Source: Carpediemonas membranifera (lineage: Eukaryota; Fornicata). From it: DNA of 64,000 nt. A program made the position numbers and the translations under genes. The number at the start of each line of letters is the position of its first letter. Positions within the stretch are counted from its first letter, which is position 1. The stretch spans positions 496,001-560,000 of the forward strand of contig JAHDYR010000069.1 of the NCBI GenBank assembly GCA_019828565.1, written 5' to 3'. This document shows, piece after piece, positions 21,214 through 31,220 of this stretch. The notes beneath the pieces were generated by a model. That model had not been told where the DNA came from, did not search any database, and saw nothing but the letters and a program-made list of their open reading frames with translations.

Positions 21214-22935
21214 TTAGAAGAGTGGGTGACACTCGAGATAATAGTCGAGAGCCTCGAGGTCCCTGACCTCGAGGTAGGGAAGCCATTAGTCGTCCTCGGC
21301 ACCATAGCCATCCCAGCGGATGAGGAACTCGAAGGAGGTCTTGTTGAGGCCGCCACGGAGGGCCAGGATCTCTTGTACAAGGTAGGAGTCCTCGTCCATG
21401 GCGACGAGCTCGATGTCAGTGAGGAGGCCATTGGAGACGAAGCGGCGGAGGCGTGTGGCGTGATAGGTCTGGGTGCGACGAGTCGCAGGATTGATAACCT
21501 CGTAAATGTCGTTCGAGCGGGAGGTTATGGTGTAGGGGCCCATGAGCTTGGGGGTCAACTTGCTGTCGGGACGCGTCGGGTAGGTTACTAAGACCTGGTC
21601 GCCGATGGCAAAGACGTCCGAGGTTGAAGGGCCGGGGTTGAAGGTCTGATCCTGGTTAAGGCGGGCTGCTTGAACGAGGATCTCCTGGATTTGGACGATG
21701 TCTGGGTGCTCTCCCTCTCCCTGTGACACTACGTCGATGATGCTGCGGTCGAGGTTGACGGCGGTGCCGAAGACGAGGGCAGCGGGTGACATGCCAATGC
21801 TAGAGTTGGTGGTAGCGTTAAGAAGGCGTTGGACCATGGGCAGGTACAGAGACCACTTGGAGGAGAGTCTGAGTTCAGAGGTCAGGGCGACGAGATGATG
21901 GTTCACCTCGCGGTTGACCCTCTCGACTAGGCCGTTCGCGCGGTGGTGGTAGGGCAGCGTGACGGTGTGGGCCACGTGCAGGGAGGCCAAGATCTCCTTG
22001 AAGAGCTTGGCAGTGAACTGGGAGCCACCATCAGTGCGGACGGTCTGAGGGAATCCGTAGTGGCCGGCGAACTGGATGAATGCGCGGCAGGCAGACTCGG
22101 AGGAAGTTGAAGGGACAGCGACTAGCTCTGTAAAGCGTGAGAAGTTGTCAACCGTGACGATGATAAACTTGTTACCAAAGTCATCCTCCGGGAAGACCCA
22201 TAGTGTCGATGGAGACGGCCACGAACGGGTCAGAGGAGAACGTAGGACGCAGGGTAGAAGTCGTCTTCTTGGCTGTCTCGCGGACCTTCTGACAGATGGG
22301 GCATGAGGCAATAAAGCCCTTGATGTCATCCAGCATGTTGGTCCATTCGATGCCGCGGAGCTTGAGGCGCTCCATGGTGGTCACGGCGCCCATATGACCG
22401 GCGACGGGACCGTGCACGGACTCAATGTCCACATGATGGTCAGACAGGGAAGGACAGCCTTGAGACAGCGAGAGAGGACATCTGCGGCCGCGTTGTCGAG
22501 GCCGGGGATGTGATGAATCACGAAGACATACTCTTGGAGACGGAGGCTCCAGCGCACCACCTTCGGGGTCTCACTGCGCGACATGTAGATCAAGTTCTTA
22601 TGATCGGTCTGGACCTCGAAGAACTGGCCTCGGATGAACGGATCGAACTTGGTGATGGCGAAGAAGATTCCATATGCTTCTTGCTCGATCGTGGCCCAAG
22701 CTGACTCAGTCATCGTGAAGCGGCGCGAGATGAAGGCGACAGGTGCCTCCTTGCCGGAGACGGGATCTTGCTGCGCGAGAAGAGCGCCACAGCCGAGCGA
22801 AGAAGCGTCGGTCTTGATCACCAGGGGCTTCGAGTAGTCTGGGAAAGATAGGAGGGGTGCCTGGACGATAGCCACGACTTGGTGAAACACGGAATCGTAC
22901 AGCTGCTTAGCACGACCTCGACAGAGGTCCTTCAT
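21214..22935 (-). pseudogene. Element D RNase H, integrase and chromodomain
   Basis: RNase H shows IKTDASSLGCGALLA and QTDHKNLIYMSRS. The integrase has CPICQKVRE, the first Asp in VSIDTMG, the second in VRTDGGSQF and the Glu in LVERVNRE. Two compensating frame changes occur near 22443 and 22193. The chromodomain-like tail (FEFLIRWDGYGAEDD) is cut by a TAA at 21286-21288, then continues in the same frame (WLPYLEVRDLEAL) to the natural stop at 21214-21216. It is closely similar to the tail of element G. Confidence 0.82.
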
Positions 22936-23520
22936 GAGGAACCCCTTGATGATGGGCTCCTAAAGGACGAGAAGTACCGAGCGAAGGTTGCATACGACGA
23001 AATGGAACGCCTGCAGAAAGCAAACAGGCCTATTCCGCAAGCAATCGCTGATCAGGCAAGTAAGATCACGCAGGCACGCGCAGATATCCTGATTAATGAG
23101 CCTCTGCTCCGGAACGGCCGTCCTCTAGTGATTGAGGTCACAGTCGGCAAGTCTGACTCGGACTCATTCATCCAGAAGAAGAAGGACCAGTACGCCGACT
23201 ACAATGTTGACGTCATCGTCGTCGCACTCACTCCAACCGGCAGCCACATCGAGTCAGCCGCCAGGAGTCTGGTTGAAATCGGACAGGAAATCTGCACGAT
23301 CACCGGCGCAGAATGCTTTACTGACCGCCGAGCTCGGTCGGTTCTCGCGATCGCACTGATGGGCTGGCTACTGAAGAAGTCATTCGAGCTCCGCAAGGCA
23401 CACCGCCTGCTCCATCTGGCCACGTCCGTGATCAATCCTCCACATCTCCCCCCACCCCCTCCCACCGCCGCCATCCAGCGGAGTCAGCGTGGAGGCGCTT
23501 CGGCGCCCCGCAATGGCTGA
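22936..23520 (+). pseudogene. 5'-truncated non-LTR retrotransposon fragment with restriction-enzyme-like endonuclease
   Basis: About 195 residues end at TGA 23518-23520. The central segment RADILINEPL...RPLVIEVTVGKSDSDSF...KKKDQY has the Asp, Glu-Val-Thr and Lys spacing of the PD-(D/E)XK endonuclease at the C-terminus of R2/NeSL/CRE-type LINEs. VVALTPTGS follows, as in those proteins. The fragment starts abruptly at the broken end of element D, as expected for a 5'-truncated LINE or a deletion junction. Family knowledge: diplomonad LINEs are of this endonuclease type. The match is by pattern only. Confidence 0.55.
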
Positions 23521-23688
23521 ATAATGGTATGTACATGTTTACATACAATCGAGTAAATTCATAAACGAGATGTTGTTAACCCATGTAAGTTTGGGTTGGA
23601 CTGTTATAAGCGAGGAGTATCGAGCTGTTGCCCGGGGTGTTTACGTGTTACATATGTAATATGTAATTCCCCGGGGTTGATTCGCTCC
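23521..23688. other. LINE 3' flank and target sequence before element E
   Basis: An AT-rich stretch with the near-palindromic TGTACATGTTTACATACA and ACATATGTAATATGT. It probably holds the LINE 3' UTR; no gene is seen. Confidence 0.35.
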
Positions 23689-23786
23689 TGTGATTTGGTC
23701 TCGCCCGGTCAAATTCGACACCCTTGTGTCGAATTTTAAATCACTCTTCGCCAGCTTTGCCTTTGTTGTCTCCGTTCGCGAGAACA
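23689..23786 (+). repeat. 5' LTR of element E (98 bp, single copy)
   Basis: Runs TGTGAT...GAACA. The right edge is set by the palindrome and short leader; the left edge is inferred. It contains a perfect hairpin, AAATTCGACAC-CCTT-GTGTCGAATTT (23706-23731). Confidence 0.5.
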
Positions 23787-23797
23787 GTATTAATACT
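23786..23797 (+). other. Palindrome at the 5' LTR edge of element E
   Basis: AGTATTAATACT, a perfect 12-bp palindrome at the primer-binding-site position, 7 bp before the gag ATG. Confidence 0.75.
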
Positions 23798-23804
23798 CTC
23801 TCAA

Positions 23805-24753
23805 ATGAACAACACACACTTGCAAGTCCCTTTCTTGTCCTCTTTGGACAGGATTTCCTTTTTCCGCTTCCTCGATGCTTACGACCTCTATGTCGCACAA
23901 GCCACCGCCCTTAATCTAGCTATTCCACCGCGTATTACCTTCATCAGCCCCACTGTAGCCCGCATCATCGGCATCCGCGTCGATCTCAATGAACTCGACG
24001 ACGCCGACATCTTCGGCCGTATTACGGACGAGTTCTTCCGATTCAACACGCAAATCGAAGCCCACCGCGCCCTAGAGCGCCTCCATCTCCACACCAAGAC
24101 GCCCATGGCGCTTCTTCAGCACATCGCCGCTTTCCAACGTAACCTCGAGCTGTGCGACGACGACACCCGTCCATCCGCCGCTCAACAGCGCAAGCTATTC
24201 GTGCGCTCGCTGCCTCCGCTTCTACAGAGCCGCGTTAAGCTCATGGAGCCCGGCAGCTTCGATGACGCCTGCAACCATGCCATCACTGAGCTCGACGAGC
24301 TCATCGCCGCCCGCGAACAGCTCGGCTTGCAGGACAACCATGCTACCTCCGCCGAACGCGCCACGGCGGCGCCCGCCGCCCTACGCGAGCGCCCTACCGC
24401 ACCGCACCATGGACCCGTCAAGTGCCACGGATGCGGCCACGAGGGCCACATGCGCCCGAACTGCCCGAACAGCCGCCATCCCCATTTCTTCACTACGGGG
24501 ATGCGCCGCAACCCCATCCGTCTTACGCCGATCAAGGCTGAGGCAAAGAAGATCGGATCCCGCGATATCGTATCTCGCGATGTCGTATCTCGCGATATCG
24601 TATCTCCAGATTTGGTCGAGCCCCACTCTGACACAGTCCACTCTGACACTACCGATGCCATCGCACCCCCACGCGTCGAAGCGACCATCAGTGATGACAA
24701 CCCGATCTCCACAGTCCTGCTCGACACAGGCGCTACGCACAACTTCGTCGACC
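23805..24753 (+). CDS. Element E Gag and start of protease (interrupted)
   Basis: The ATG is at 23805. Residues 1-200 are a helical Gag domain. A zinc knuckle CHGCGHEGHMRPNC (CX2CX4HX4C) sits near residue 207. Four 5-residue repeats (SRDIV type) follow, then a protease motif LLDTGATHNFVD near residue 306. The reading frame is open up to the insertion point of F. Removing F and one TSD copy restores a continuous protease. Confidence 0.85.
24557..24616 (+). repeat. 15-bp tandem repeat in element E gag
   Basis: About four units of the form CGCGATATCGTATCT encode SRDIV, SRDVV, SRDIV and SPDLV. The last unit is degenerate. Confidence 0.85.
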
Positions 24754-24829
24754 TGTGCCGGATGGCAGCAGAAAACGGGGAAATCCATTTACCTTAAAGT
24801 GCACTGGGAGTGAGGGAGATGCTGTGACA
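24754..24829 (-). repeat. 3' LTR of element F (76 bp)
   Basis: Identical to 37800-37875. The pol stop codon (TAA, 24794-24796 on the minus strand) lies inside it, so the last 12 or so residues are encoded by LTR sequence. Confidence 0.95.
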
Positions 24830-26181
24830 TCTTGCCCCCCTAAGCCGAAGCTTATTGGCTCTAAGGTAAGCACGAGCGAGCGAGACTCCGGAGAGTGCAG
24901 TCGCCGGCTCATAGGTGGGTTCGTCGTAGCCTTCCCACTTCACCTTCAGTTCGAGGATGTCGTCCTTGACGCGGTGCTTGAGGATCTTCTCAACGATAAA
25001 AGTCTCCTCGTCTGAGGAAGCTAGCTGGCGGAGCTTGTTGAAGTGGTAGTTCACGTGGAACGGGAGCAGGTGATCCCGGTGGACGGTTGTGGTGGTGTTC
25101 GTGATGATGTCGGCGATAACGACGGCCTTGTGGTCGAGGATCTCGAGGATCTTGTAGGGTCCCAGGTGACCGTGCAACTTGGGGGTCCTGTTGCGCTGTA
25201 CGAGGACTAGGTCACCTGGCTTGAGCTCGGTCTCTGCGGTCTTTCCTTTGGCAAGGCGCTTCTCGACAACCTTACGTTGCGTCTCCTCCCCCTTCTTGGA
25301 AAGGGACTTCAGGTGGTTAGTGAGGTTGTCTAGGTATTCACGATGGGAGGATAGGATTGTCTCGGAAGCTGTAGGGTCAGTCGGGGCGAGTAGCCGGGCT
25401 CTAGTGGCGGACGGGTCCAAATGCTCGCCGTAAAGCATGCTGTGGGGGGTGAGGCCTGTGGCAGAGCAGATAGAAGTGTTCAGCAAAAGCTGAACGGCAG
25501 GGAGAAGCCTGCTCCACTCGTCAAACTTGTTAAAGTTGAGCGTGAGGCAGCGGAGGCGCTTCATCACTTCGGCGTTACGGCGTTCAACAACGCCGTTGGA
25601 CTGGGGATGATACGGGAGAGTGTGTTGTTCGGTGATCTCGGCATCAGACAGGAGGGCCTTGATCACGGCACCAGTGTACTCCGGCCCGTTGTCAGCCTTA
25701 ATGGCGGCAGGGATGCCATGACGGCAGACAAGTTGTTGCCAGATGGCAGAGGCAGCGGCATCGGCAGTGTTCTCATCGCTGGCATATAACTCCGTGTACC
25801 TGGTGAACATATCAACAAGGACGAAGATGTACTTGCGGCCGAACATGTCTGCGGGGATGGGGCCTATGGTGTCAATGGCGACCGTGTGGAAAGGCTTATA
25901 CACGGCCGTGGTCCCTAGGCTTGACTGAGCGAACTCAGAGAGTCTAGCCTTGAGACAGATCGGACAGGAGTGGACGTAGGCGGCGATCTCTTGAGTCGCG
26001 CTGACCCAGGTGTAGCCGTCATCGCGGAGGCGGGTGTACGTGGCTCTAGCTCCGTGGTGGCCACGGTGAGCGATGGCAATAAGCTCTTGGCGTAAGCCCT
26101 TCGTTTGATCACAGGTCGGGATCATGCAGGCTCCGTTCCGGCGTCGGAGACCATCAGCGTCTACCGGCAGCTTGCTGATCT
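24794..26181 (-). CDS. Element F integrase and chromodomain (3' segment of the split pol)
   Basis: The zinc-binding part has HRGHHGARAT and CPICLKARL. The catalytic residues are the Asp in VAIDTIGPIP (about 25865), the Asp in IKADNGPEYT (about 25680) and the Glu in GVVERRNAEV (about 25575). A GPY-type segment PKLHGHLGPYKILEI follows, then a chromodomain-like VEKILKHRVKDDILELKVKW. The frame runs through the polypurine tract into the LTR. It is undamaged except for the insertion of G at its upstream end. Confidence 0.93.
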
Positions 26182-26185
26182 CCGG

Positions 26186-26267
26186 TGTGAGCAGTTTAGG
26201 GTACCAACTACACGTGCGAACCCTATAAACAGTTTGTTTTGAAACCTTTAACCTCGACAAGATCACA
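26186..26267 (+). repeat. 5' LTR of element G (82 bp)
   Basis: Runs TGTGAG...ATCACA. Contains CCTATAAACAG, a TATA-like motif, and AGGGT/ACCCT inverted partners. Confidence 0.95.
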
Positions 26268-26276
26268 GTGTACACT
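26267..26276 (+). other. Palindrome at the 5' LTR edge of element G
   Basis: AGTGTACACT, a perfect 10-bp palindrome starting at the last LTR base, 6 bp before the gag ATG. Confidence 0.92.
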
Positions 26277-26282
26277 CATCTA

Positions 26283-29200
26283 ATGTCCGACTACATACCA
26301 AGACCTTTCTTACTAACACTAGAAGAACAGGCGTTCACCAAGTTCCGATCGTCCTACCGTGCGTACCGAGCTCAACGCCTTGACGATCCTCTTCTCCATC
26401 CGACTGCCCTGATGGATCCTACGCCTCTTCTTCTCATCACACGCCGTCTCAACGACAATCCGGCCGATCTTCCGGCGGATACTGTCTTGGACACAGTCTA
26501 CCAAACATTCTATAGCCCCCGCAGTAACGTTCAAGCACTAGCCAAGCTGAAGTCGCTGCGGTGCGCCCGAACGGGCCCCTTACCAACGCCTGCACAGCTT
26601 CTCAACCATATCGAACGCTTCGAAACTATCCGGAGCTCGTTCACAGCCGACGTCACACCACCAGAGAAGCTAATGGTGAAGGCATACCTGCAGGCACTTC
26701 CAGATCCTCTTGCGGAGCGTATCCGCATGGAGCAGCCAGATGACGTCGCAGAGGCGCAGGACCACGCCATTGATGAACTGGAGGAACTCCTTAACCTCCA
26801 GTCGCTCCTGCAGCCGGAACCGGCCCAGCCAGCTGGTAAGCGCCCGACTCCCGGCGCCGCCGCTGGGGCTAGACTACCCCAACGATTGTCTGCCCCCTGC
26901 CACGGCTGTGGCCACACGGGCCACATCCGCCCCAACTGTCCCTATCAAGGACACAGAGATTTCTTCCGCTCTGGCGTGCGCAAGACTCCCATCCAGGGTC
27001 CGCCAGTCAAGCGCGAAAAGGCGAATCTGGCCGCCACTGATCACGACGGCCTCATCTGTCGCCAAGCCACTCTCTATGTTCCCATCAACGAGAGTACTGC
27101 CACAGAGGTCTGTGCAGTACTCGATACTGGTGCAACTATTGACCTCATCTCCCCCACGATAGCCGAATCATTTATCCAACGTGGCGCTCTTCCAGCCGTC
27201 GCTAACGTTCGTTTGGATACCGCGAACGGTCCAGTTTTCATCAAGAGAGCTGTGTTCCTTGCCATGCTCATTGATGGCGTTCGCTCCATTCGGCCATTCT
27301 ACATCCTCCCCTCTATGTCGGAGGATCTGATCCTCTCAAACTCCACTATCCAAGATCTCTCCCTCTCCTTGGCCCCAACGGCCGATGAGGAGACGATCGA
27401 TGAGGATCACGCACCCGTCACTCGCCTAGATGAAGGAGAGCAGCTCCCTGACGTAGGTTCAACCGCGTCTGCCCTCCCGCCAGCCATCAGAGCCGTCTAT
27501 GATGAGTATGCCGAAGTCTTCACCAGCCGTCCCCACCCAGACGGAGCAGACGTTCCCCCTATGGAGATAGAGCTGCTTGAGGGCGCCACACCGGCTGCTC
27601 AACCGCCGCGTCGTCTATCCCCTGCAATCCGGCAGGAGGTTGATGACCAGGTGAACGAGCTCCTTGCTCAAGGAATCGTCCGCCCCTCACGCTCTCCCTG
27701 GGCTGCACCCGTCTTTACTGTCCCCAAAAAGGGCGGTGCCCGCCGCCTCGTCGTGGACTACCGTCAGGCGAATGATCGCATCAAGCAAGTCAGTTTCCCA
27801 CTTGCACACCAAGAAGAGCTGATGTCGCATCTCGCAGGCCAACGTTGCTTTGCGACGTTAGATCTCGTGAGTGGATACCACCAGATCCCACTGTCCGAAC
27901 GTTCCATTCCGATAACCGCGTTTTCAACTCCAACCGGCCTTTATGAGTATACGCGCGTTCCATTTGGCGTCAAAACAGCTCCTGCTACCTTCCAGGCCAT
28001 CATGACCCAATTGCTCTCCAAGTTTGTCGGAACTACGTGCGAGGTCTTCATAGACGACATCATCATTCACGCATCAACCACGGACGAACTAGCTACACGC
28101 CTAGCTGAGATCCTTGCCGTTCTCAAGGAACATCGCTTCGTCCTTCATCCCAGCAAGTGCTGTCTGTACGCTGAGCAGGTGGAATACCTCGGCCATATCA
28201 TCTCCCCCGAGGGAATCCGCATGTCCCCCGCCCGGGTCAAGGCCGTTCAGGCCATGGCTCCTCCTAAGGACATCAAGACCACGCGGGCCTTCTGTGGAGC
28301 GATGAATTATTTCCGTAGGTTCATCCCCAACCTCAGCTCGATCCTACAGCCACTATACGCCCTCACCTCTGGGAAGGTCCGGTGGAAATGGACAAAGGAG
28401 GCCCAGACTGCTTTCGAAGAGAGCAAGAACCTCGCCGCCCACACGCCGTGTTTAGCCTTCCTGGACTACTCTGCCCCAATTATCGTTCGCACCGATGCTA
28501 GCGACATTGGCTGTGGAGGCGTGCTCCTCAACGTCAAGGATGGCGTTGAACACGTAGTCTCCTACTGTAGCCACGCATTCACCACCGCAGAGCGCAACTG
28601 GGCTGTCATCGAAAAGGAAGCCTTCGGCATCTTCTTCGCTGTTGTCGAGAAGTACTCCCCCTATCTCCTCGGCCACTCGTTCGCCATACAGACAGACCAC
28701 CGTAACCTAGTTTATATGCGCCGTTCTACCACACCCAAGGTCGTCCGCTGGAACCTCAGACTCCAAGAGTTCGACTTTGTCGTTGAACACATCTCTGGCG
28801 TCTCCAACACCCTCACTGATGGCATATCCAGGTGCTTCATCGTCCAACCCCCCGAGAATGCCCCTACACTCCAGCGACTTATCATAGCCTCTGTCCACAA
28901 TGCCGTCGAGGGACACCTCGGCCGAGAGGCTACACTCCGCCTCCTTAAGGAACGAAACCTTGACTTCCGTGGAATGAGCAACGCTGTCGCCGAGTATATC
29001 AAGGCTTGCCCGATATGTCAGAAGAACGCCAGACTTCCCAAGCGCCTTCAGACAGGCCTCCGCCCTACCATGGGCGTCACCCCACGCTCCTGCTGGGCGT
29101 TTGATACGGTCGGGCCTTATCCTGCAGACTCCAACGGATGCCGCTACGTTATCACCTTCATTGACACCTTCACACGCTTCGTAGAGCTGGTCCCATGCAA

Positions 29201-30120
29201 GGATGCTTCTTCTGCAGAGGCCCTTCGCGCTCTTATCTCCGTCACGGGACGCTACGGTACTCCGTCTTCTTTCCGAAGTGATCGCGGTTCTCAGTACCTT
29301 GCCACCGCTTTCCAACAGCTCATTAAGCTCTTCGGCGCCCAACACGTTGTCTCTCTTCCATACCACCCCAGAGCCAACGGGCTCGTCGAAAGAGCTAACG
29401 CCGAGCTCTCACGACACCTACGTACCATCACTCAGGAGCTGCGCGACGTTAACAACTGGTCCCTTTACCTCCCAGTCGTCCAGCGGATCATGAACACCAC
29501 GATATGTGCCACCACGGGCATTGCCCCCGCACAGCTCATGTTCGCTTCACAGAACGTCACCCCCTTCCTGTCGTCCGACGCCCACGTTGAGGGAGGAGAA
29601 GAGTGAATACGGCCGCTTCTTTAGCCGTGTTCTCCAGGCCCAGCCCAAGCTCATTGAGACAGCACGCCAGCACCAAGAGAACGACCTCTCGAAACGTCCG
29701 GCTTTCGGCGACGAGCCCCTTCCTATTGGCTCGAAGGTGCTAGTCACGCGCCCTTCGAAGCGCCCCACCAAGCTGTCTACTAAGCTCGTTGGCCCATACA
29801 CGATCACTGACCGCGAGCACGACATCTACACCGTACACAACCCCACTGCCGGCGCCACCTTCCAGTATCACGGTTCCCGGCTCGTGGAGTACGACGACTC
29901 CCTGGCCTTCGATGACATCACCGTCGCCTCTCTTGACGACGACACCTACGAAGTCGAGGCCATCACCCGCCACCGCGGTGGCCCCACGAAGTCTACCCTC
30001 GAATTCCTCGTCGCCTGGGATGGCTACCCAGGCGCCGATGAGTGGCTCCCGTACCACGAGGTCCGCGACCTCGAAGCCCTCGACATTTATGCCGAGGCTC
30101 ACCCGGAGCTGCACCTTTAG
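26283..30120 (+). CDS. Element G Gag-Pol polyprotein (one frameshift)
   Basis: The ATG at 26283 is 15 nt after the LTR. Gag lies at residues 1-200, with zinc knuckle CHGCGHTGHIRPNC near 206 and protease VLDTGATIDLIS near 278. Reverse transcriptase follows with LDLVSGYHQIPL, VPFGVKTAPATFQ and catalytic FIDDIII near 590. RNase H is RTDASDIGCGGV near 735 and QTDHRNLVYM. The integrase has CPICQKN, Asp in FDTVGPYP, Asp in RSDRGSQY and Glu in GLVERANAEL. A shift of one base near 29595-29606 separates the integrase from the GPY-like and chromodomain end (STLEFLVAWDGYPGADEWLP). The stop is TAG at 30118-30120. Apart from that indel the element looks functional. Confidence 0.95.
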
Positions 30121-30128
30121 AGGGGAAG

Positions 30129-30210
30129 TGTGAGCAGTTTAGGGTACCAACTACACGTGCGAACCCTATAAACAGTTTGTTTTGAAACCTTTAACCTCGA
30201 CAAGATCACA
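30129..30210 (+). repeat. 3' LTR of element G (82 bp)
   Basis: Identical to the 5' copy, followed by CCGG and the resumed RNase H of F. Confidence 0.95.
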
Positions 30211-30214
30211 CCGG

Positions 30215-30689
30215 GTCCTCTCCTTGGAAGTGTGCCAGTCTGTACTTGAACCGGGCATCGACAGATATGGCGGCGACGGGTTGGGCTGTAGTCTGGCCGT
30301 GGCCATACCGGCTGAGCGAATCAGCTATGACGTTATCCTTCCCGGGAACGTGTGTGATTTCAAAGTCGAAGTCGGCTAGCGTCAGACGCCAGCGGAGGAT
30401 CTTGTCGTTCGTCGCGGACTTGTAGATCATGTAGATCAGATTACGGTGGTCTGTTCTGAGGGTTACATGCTTCACGCGCAGAAGGTGGGTGAGGGAGGGG
30501 TGCGTGAAGGCGTATACGATGGCGAAAAGTTCCTGTTCGCAGGTAGCCCATCTGGTCTGGGTGGGGGTGAACGTATGAGAGAAATAGGCCAGCACTTGTC
30601 TGCCCGAGTTGTCGTTGGGAGTCTGGTAGAGTACACCTCCGGCTCCGACATTGGAAGCGTCGGTCTCGAGGGTCCAAGGAAGGGACAAG
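30215..30689 (-). CDS. Element F RNase H (middle segment of the split pol)
   Basis: Contains ETDASNVGAGGVLYQ (first catalytic Asp), CEQELFAIV, LRTDHRNLIYMIY and the end VPGKDNVIADSLSRY. It is continuous upstream with 35204-37782 once H is removed and downstream with 24794-26181 once G is removed. Confidence 0.93.
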
Positions 30690-30793
30690 TGTGGTGGGCA
30701 CAGAACAACAACAATCAATGCGAAGTGTTTAAATAGGGTCGAACCCTAGTGGTAAATATGGCCTAAATATATACGGGTCAGGTGACCACTACA
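30690..30793 (-). repeat. 3' LTR of element H (104 bp)
   Basis: Identical to 35095-35198. Contains the small hairpin TAGGGT-CGA-ACCCTA. Confidence 0.95.
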
Positions 30794-31220
30794 CTGCCCC
30801 CATGACTTCCACCATAACATTGTGGATTGTCATCAAATTGAAAGATATCGATCAAATATAAAAGATCTTGTCGTCCCCAGACCTAATCTAAATTCCTTTT
30901 GCGATCTTCGGAAATTTGGTCCTTTTTGTCAGATTTGGCACAAAATGAGTCATTGCGTCTAAGTTGCCAGTGACGACGGATTGGTACGTAACTATGATCT
31001 TCTTCACGCTCAATACTTCGTTCTTCTCCATTTCTGTCTCTTTCGCGCTTCTGTCTCGCTTCTTCAGTTTCATCGCTTCTCATTAGTTCGTTTCGGCGAG
31101 TTCACGCTCTCTCTCTCTCTTAGGTGATCATTTGCGTTCATTATCATTATCCTCGTGATTGCAATCACTTTTCCTCTTCTTCTCTTCTTTCTTCATCAAA
31201 CAACATCAACAGCACACGTC
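30794..31220 (-). other. 3' untranslated region of element H
   Basis: Non-coding between the pol stop and the 3' LTR, with pyrimidine-rich runs such as CTCTCTCTCTC. No gene or further repeat is seen. Confidence 0.6.

Larger units (their letters stand above)
21134..22935 (-). mobile_element. Retrotransposon D remnant (Ty3/gypsy-like), 5'-truncated
   Basis: Minus-strand copy with LTR remainder (21134-21203), polypurine tract AGAGAGAAG next to it, chromodomain, integrase and RNase H. It breaks off at about 22935, just before RNase H, so reverse transcriptase, protease, gag and the 5' LTR are missing. On the other side of that break lies a LINE fragment. Confidence 0.8.
23689..24753 (+). mobile_element. 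Retrotransposon E, left part (interrupted by element F)
   Basis: LTR, leader, gag and protease. The coding frame stops at the F insertion (24753) and resumes exactly after it at 37880. The TSD GACC lies at 24750-24753 and 37876-37879. Confidence 0.85.
26186..30210 (+). mobile_element. Retrotransposon G (Ty3/gypsy-like chromovirus), nearly intact
   Basis: 4025 bp with identical 82-bp LTRs (26186-26267 and 30129-30210) and TSD CCGG (26182-26185, 30211-30214). The polypurine tract AGAGGGGAAG (30119-30128) precedes the 3' LTR. A single frame encodes everything except for one frameshift near 29600. It is inserted in the integrase region of F, on the opposite strand. Confidence 0.96.

Noticed and set aside
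22879-22935. Extension of the LINE fragment leftwards
   Set aside because: This part of the frame is antisense to the RNase H of element D; the LINE sequence begins only at about 22936.
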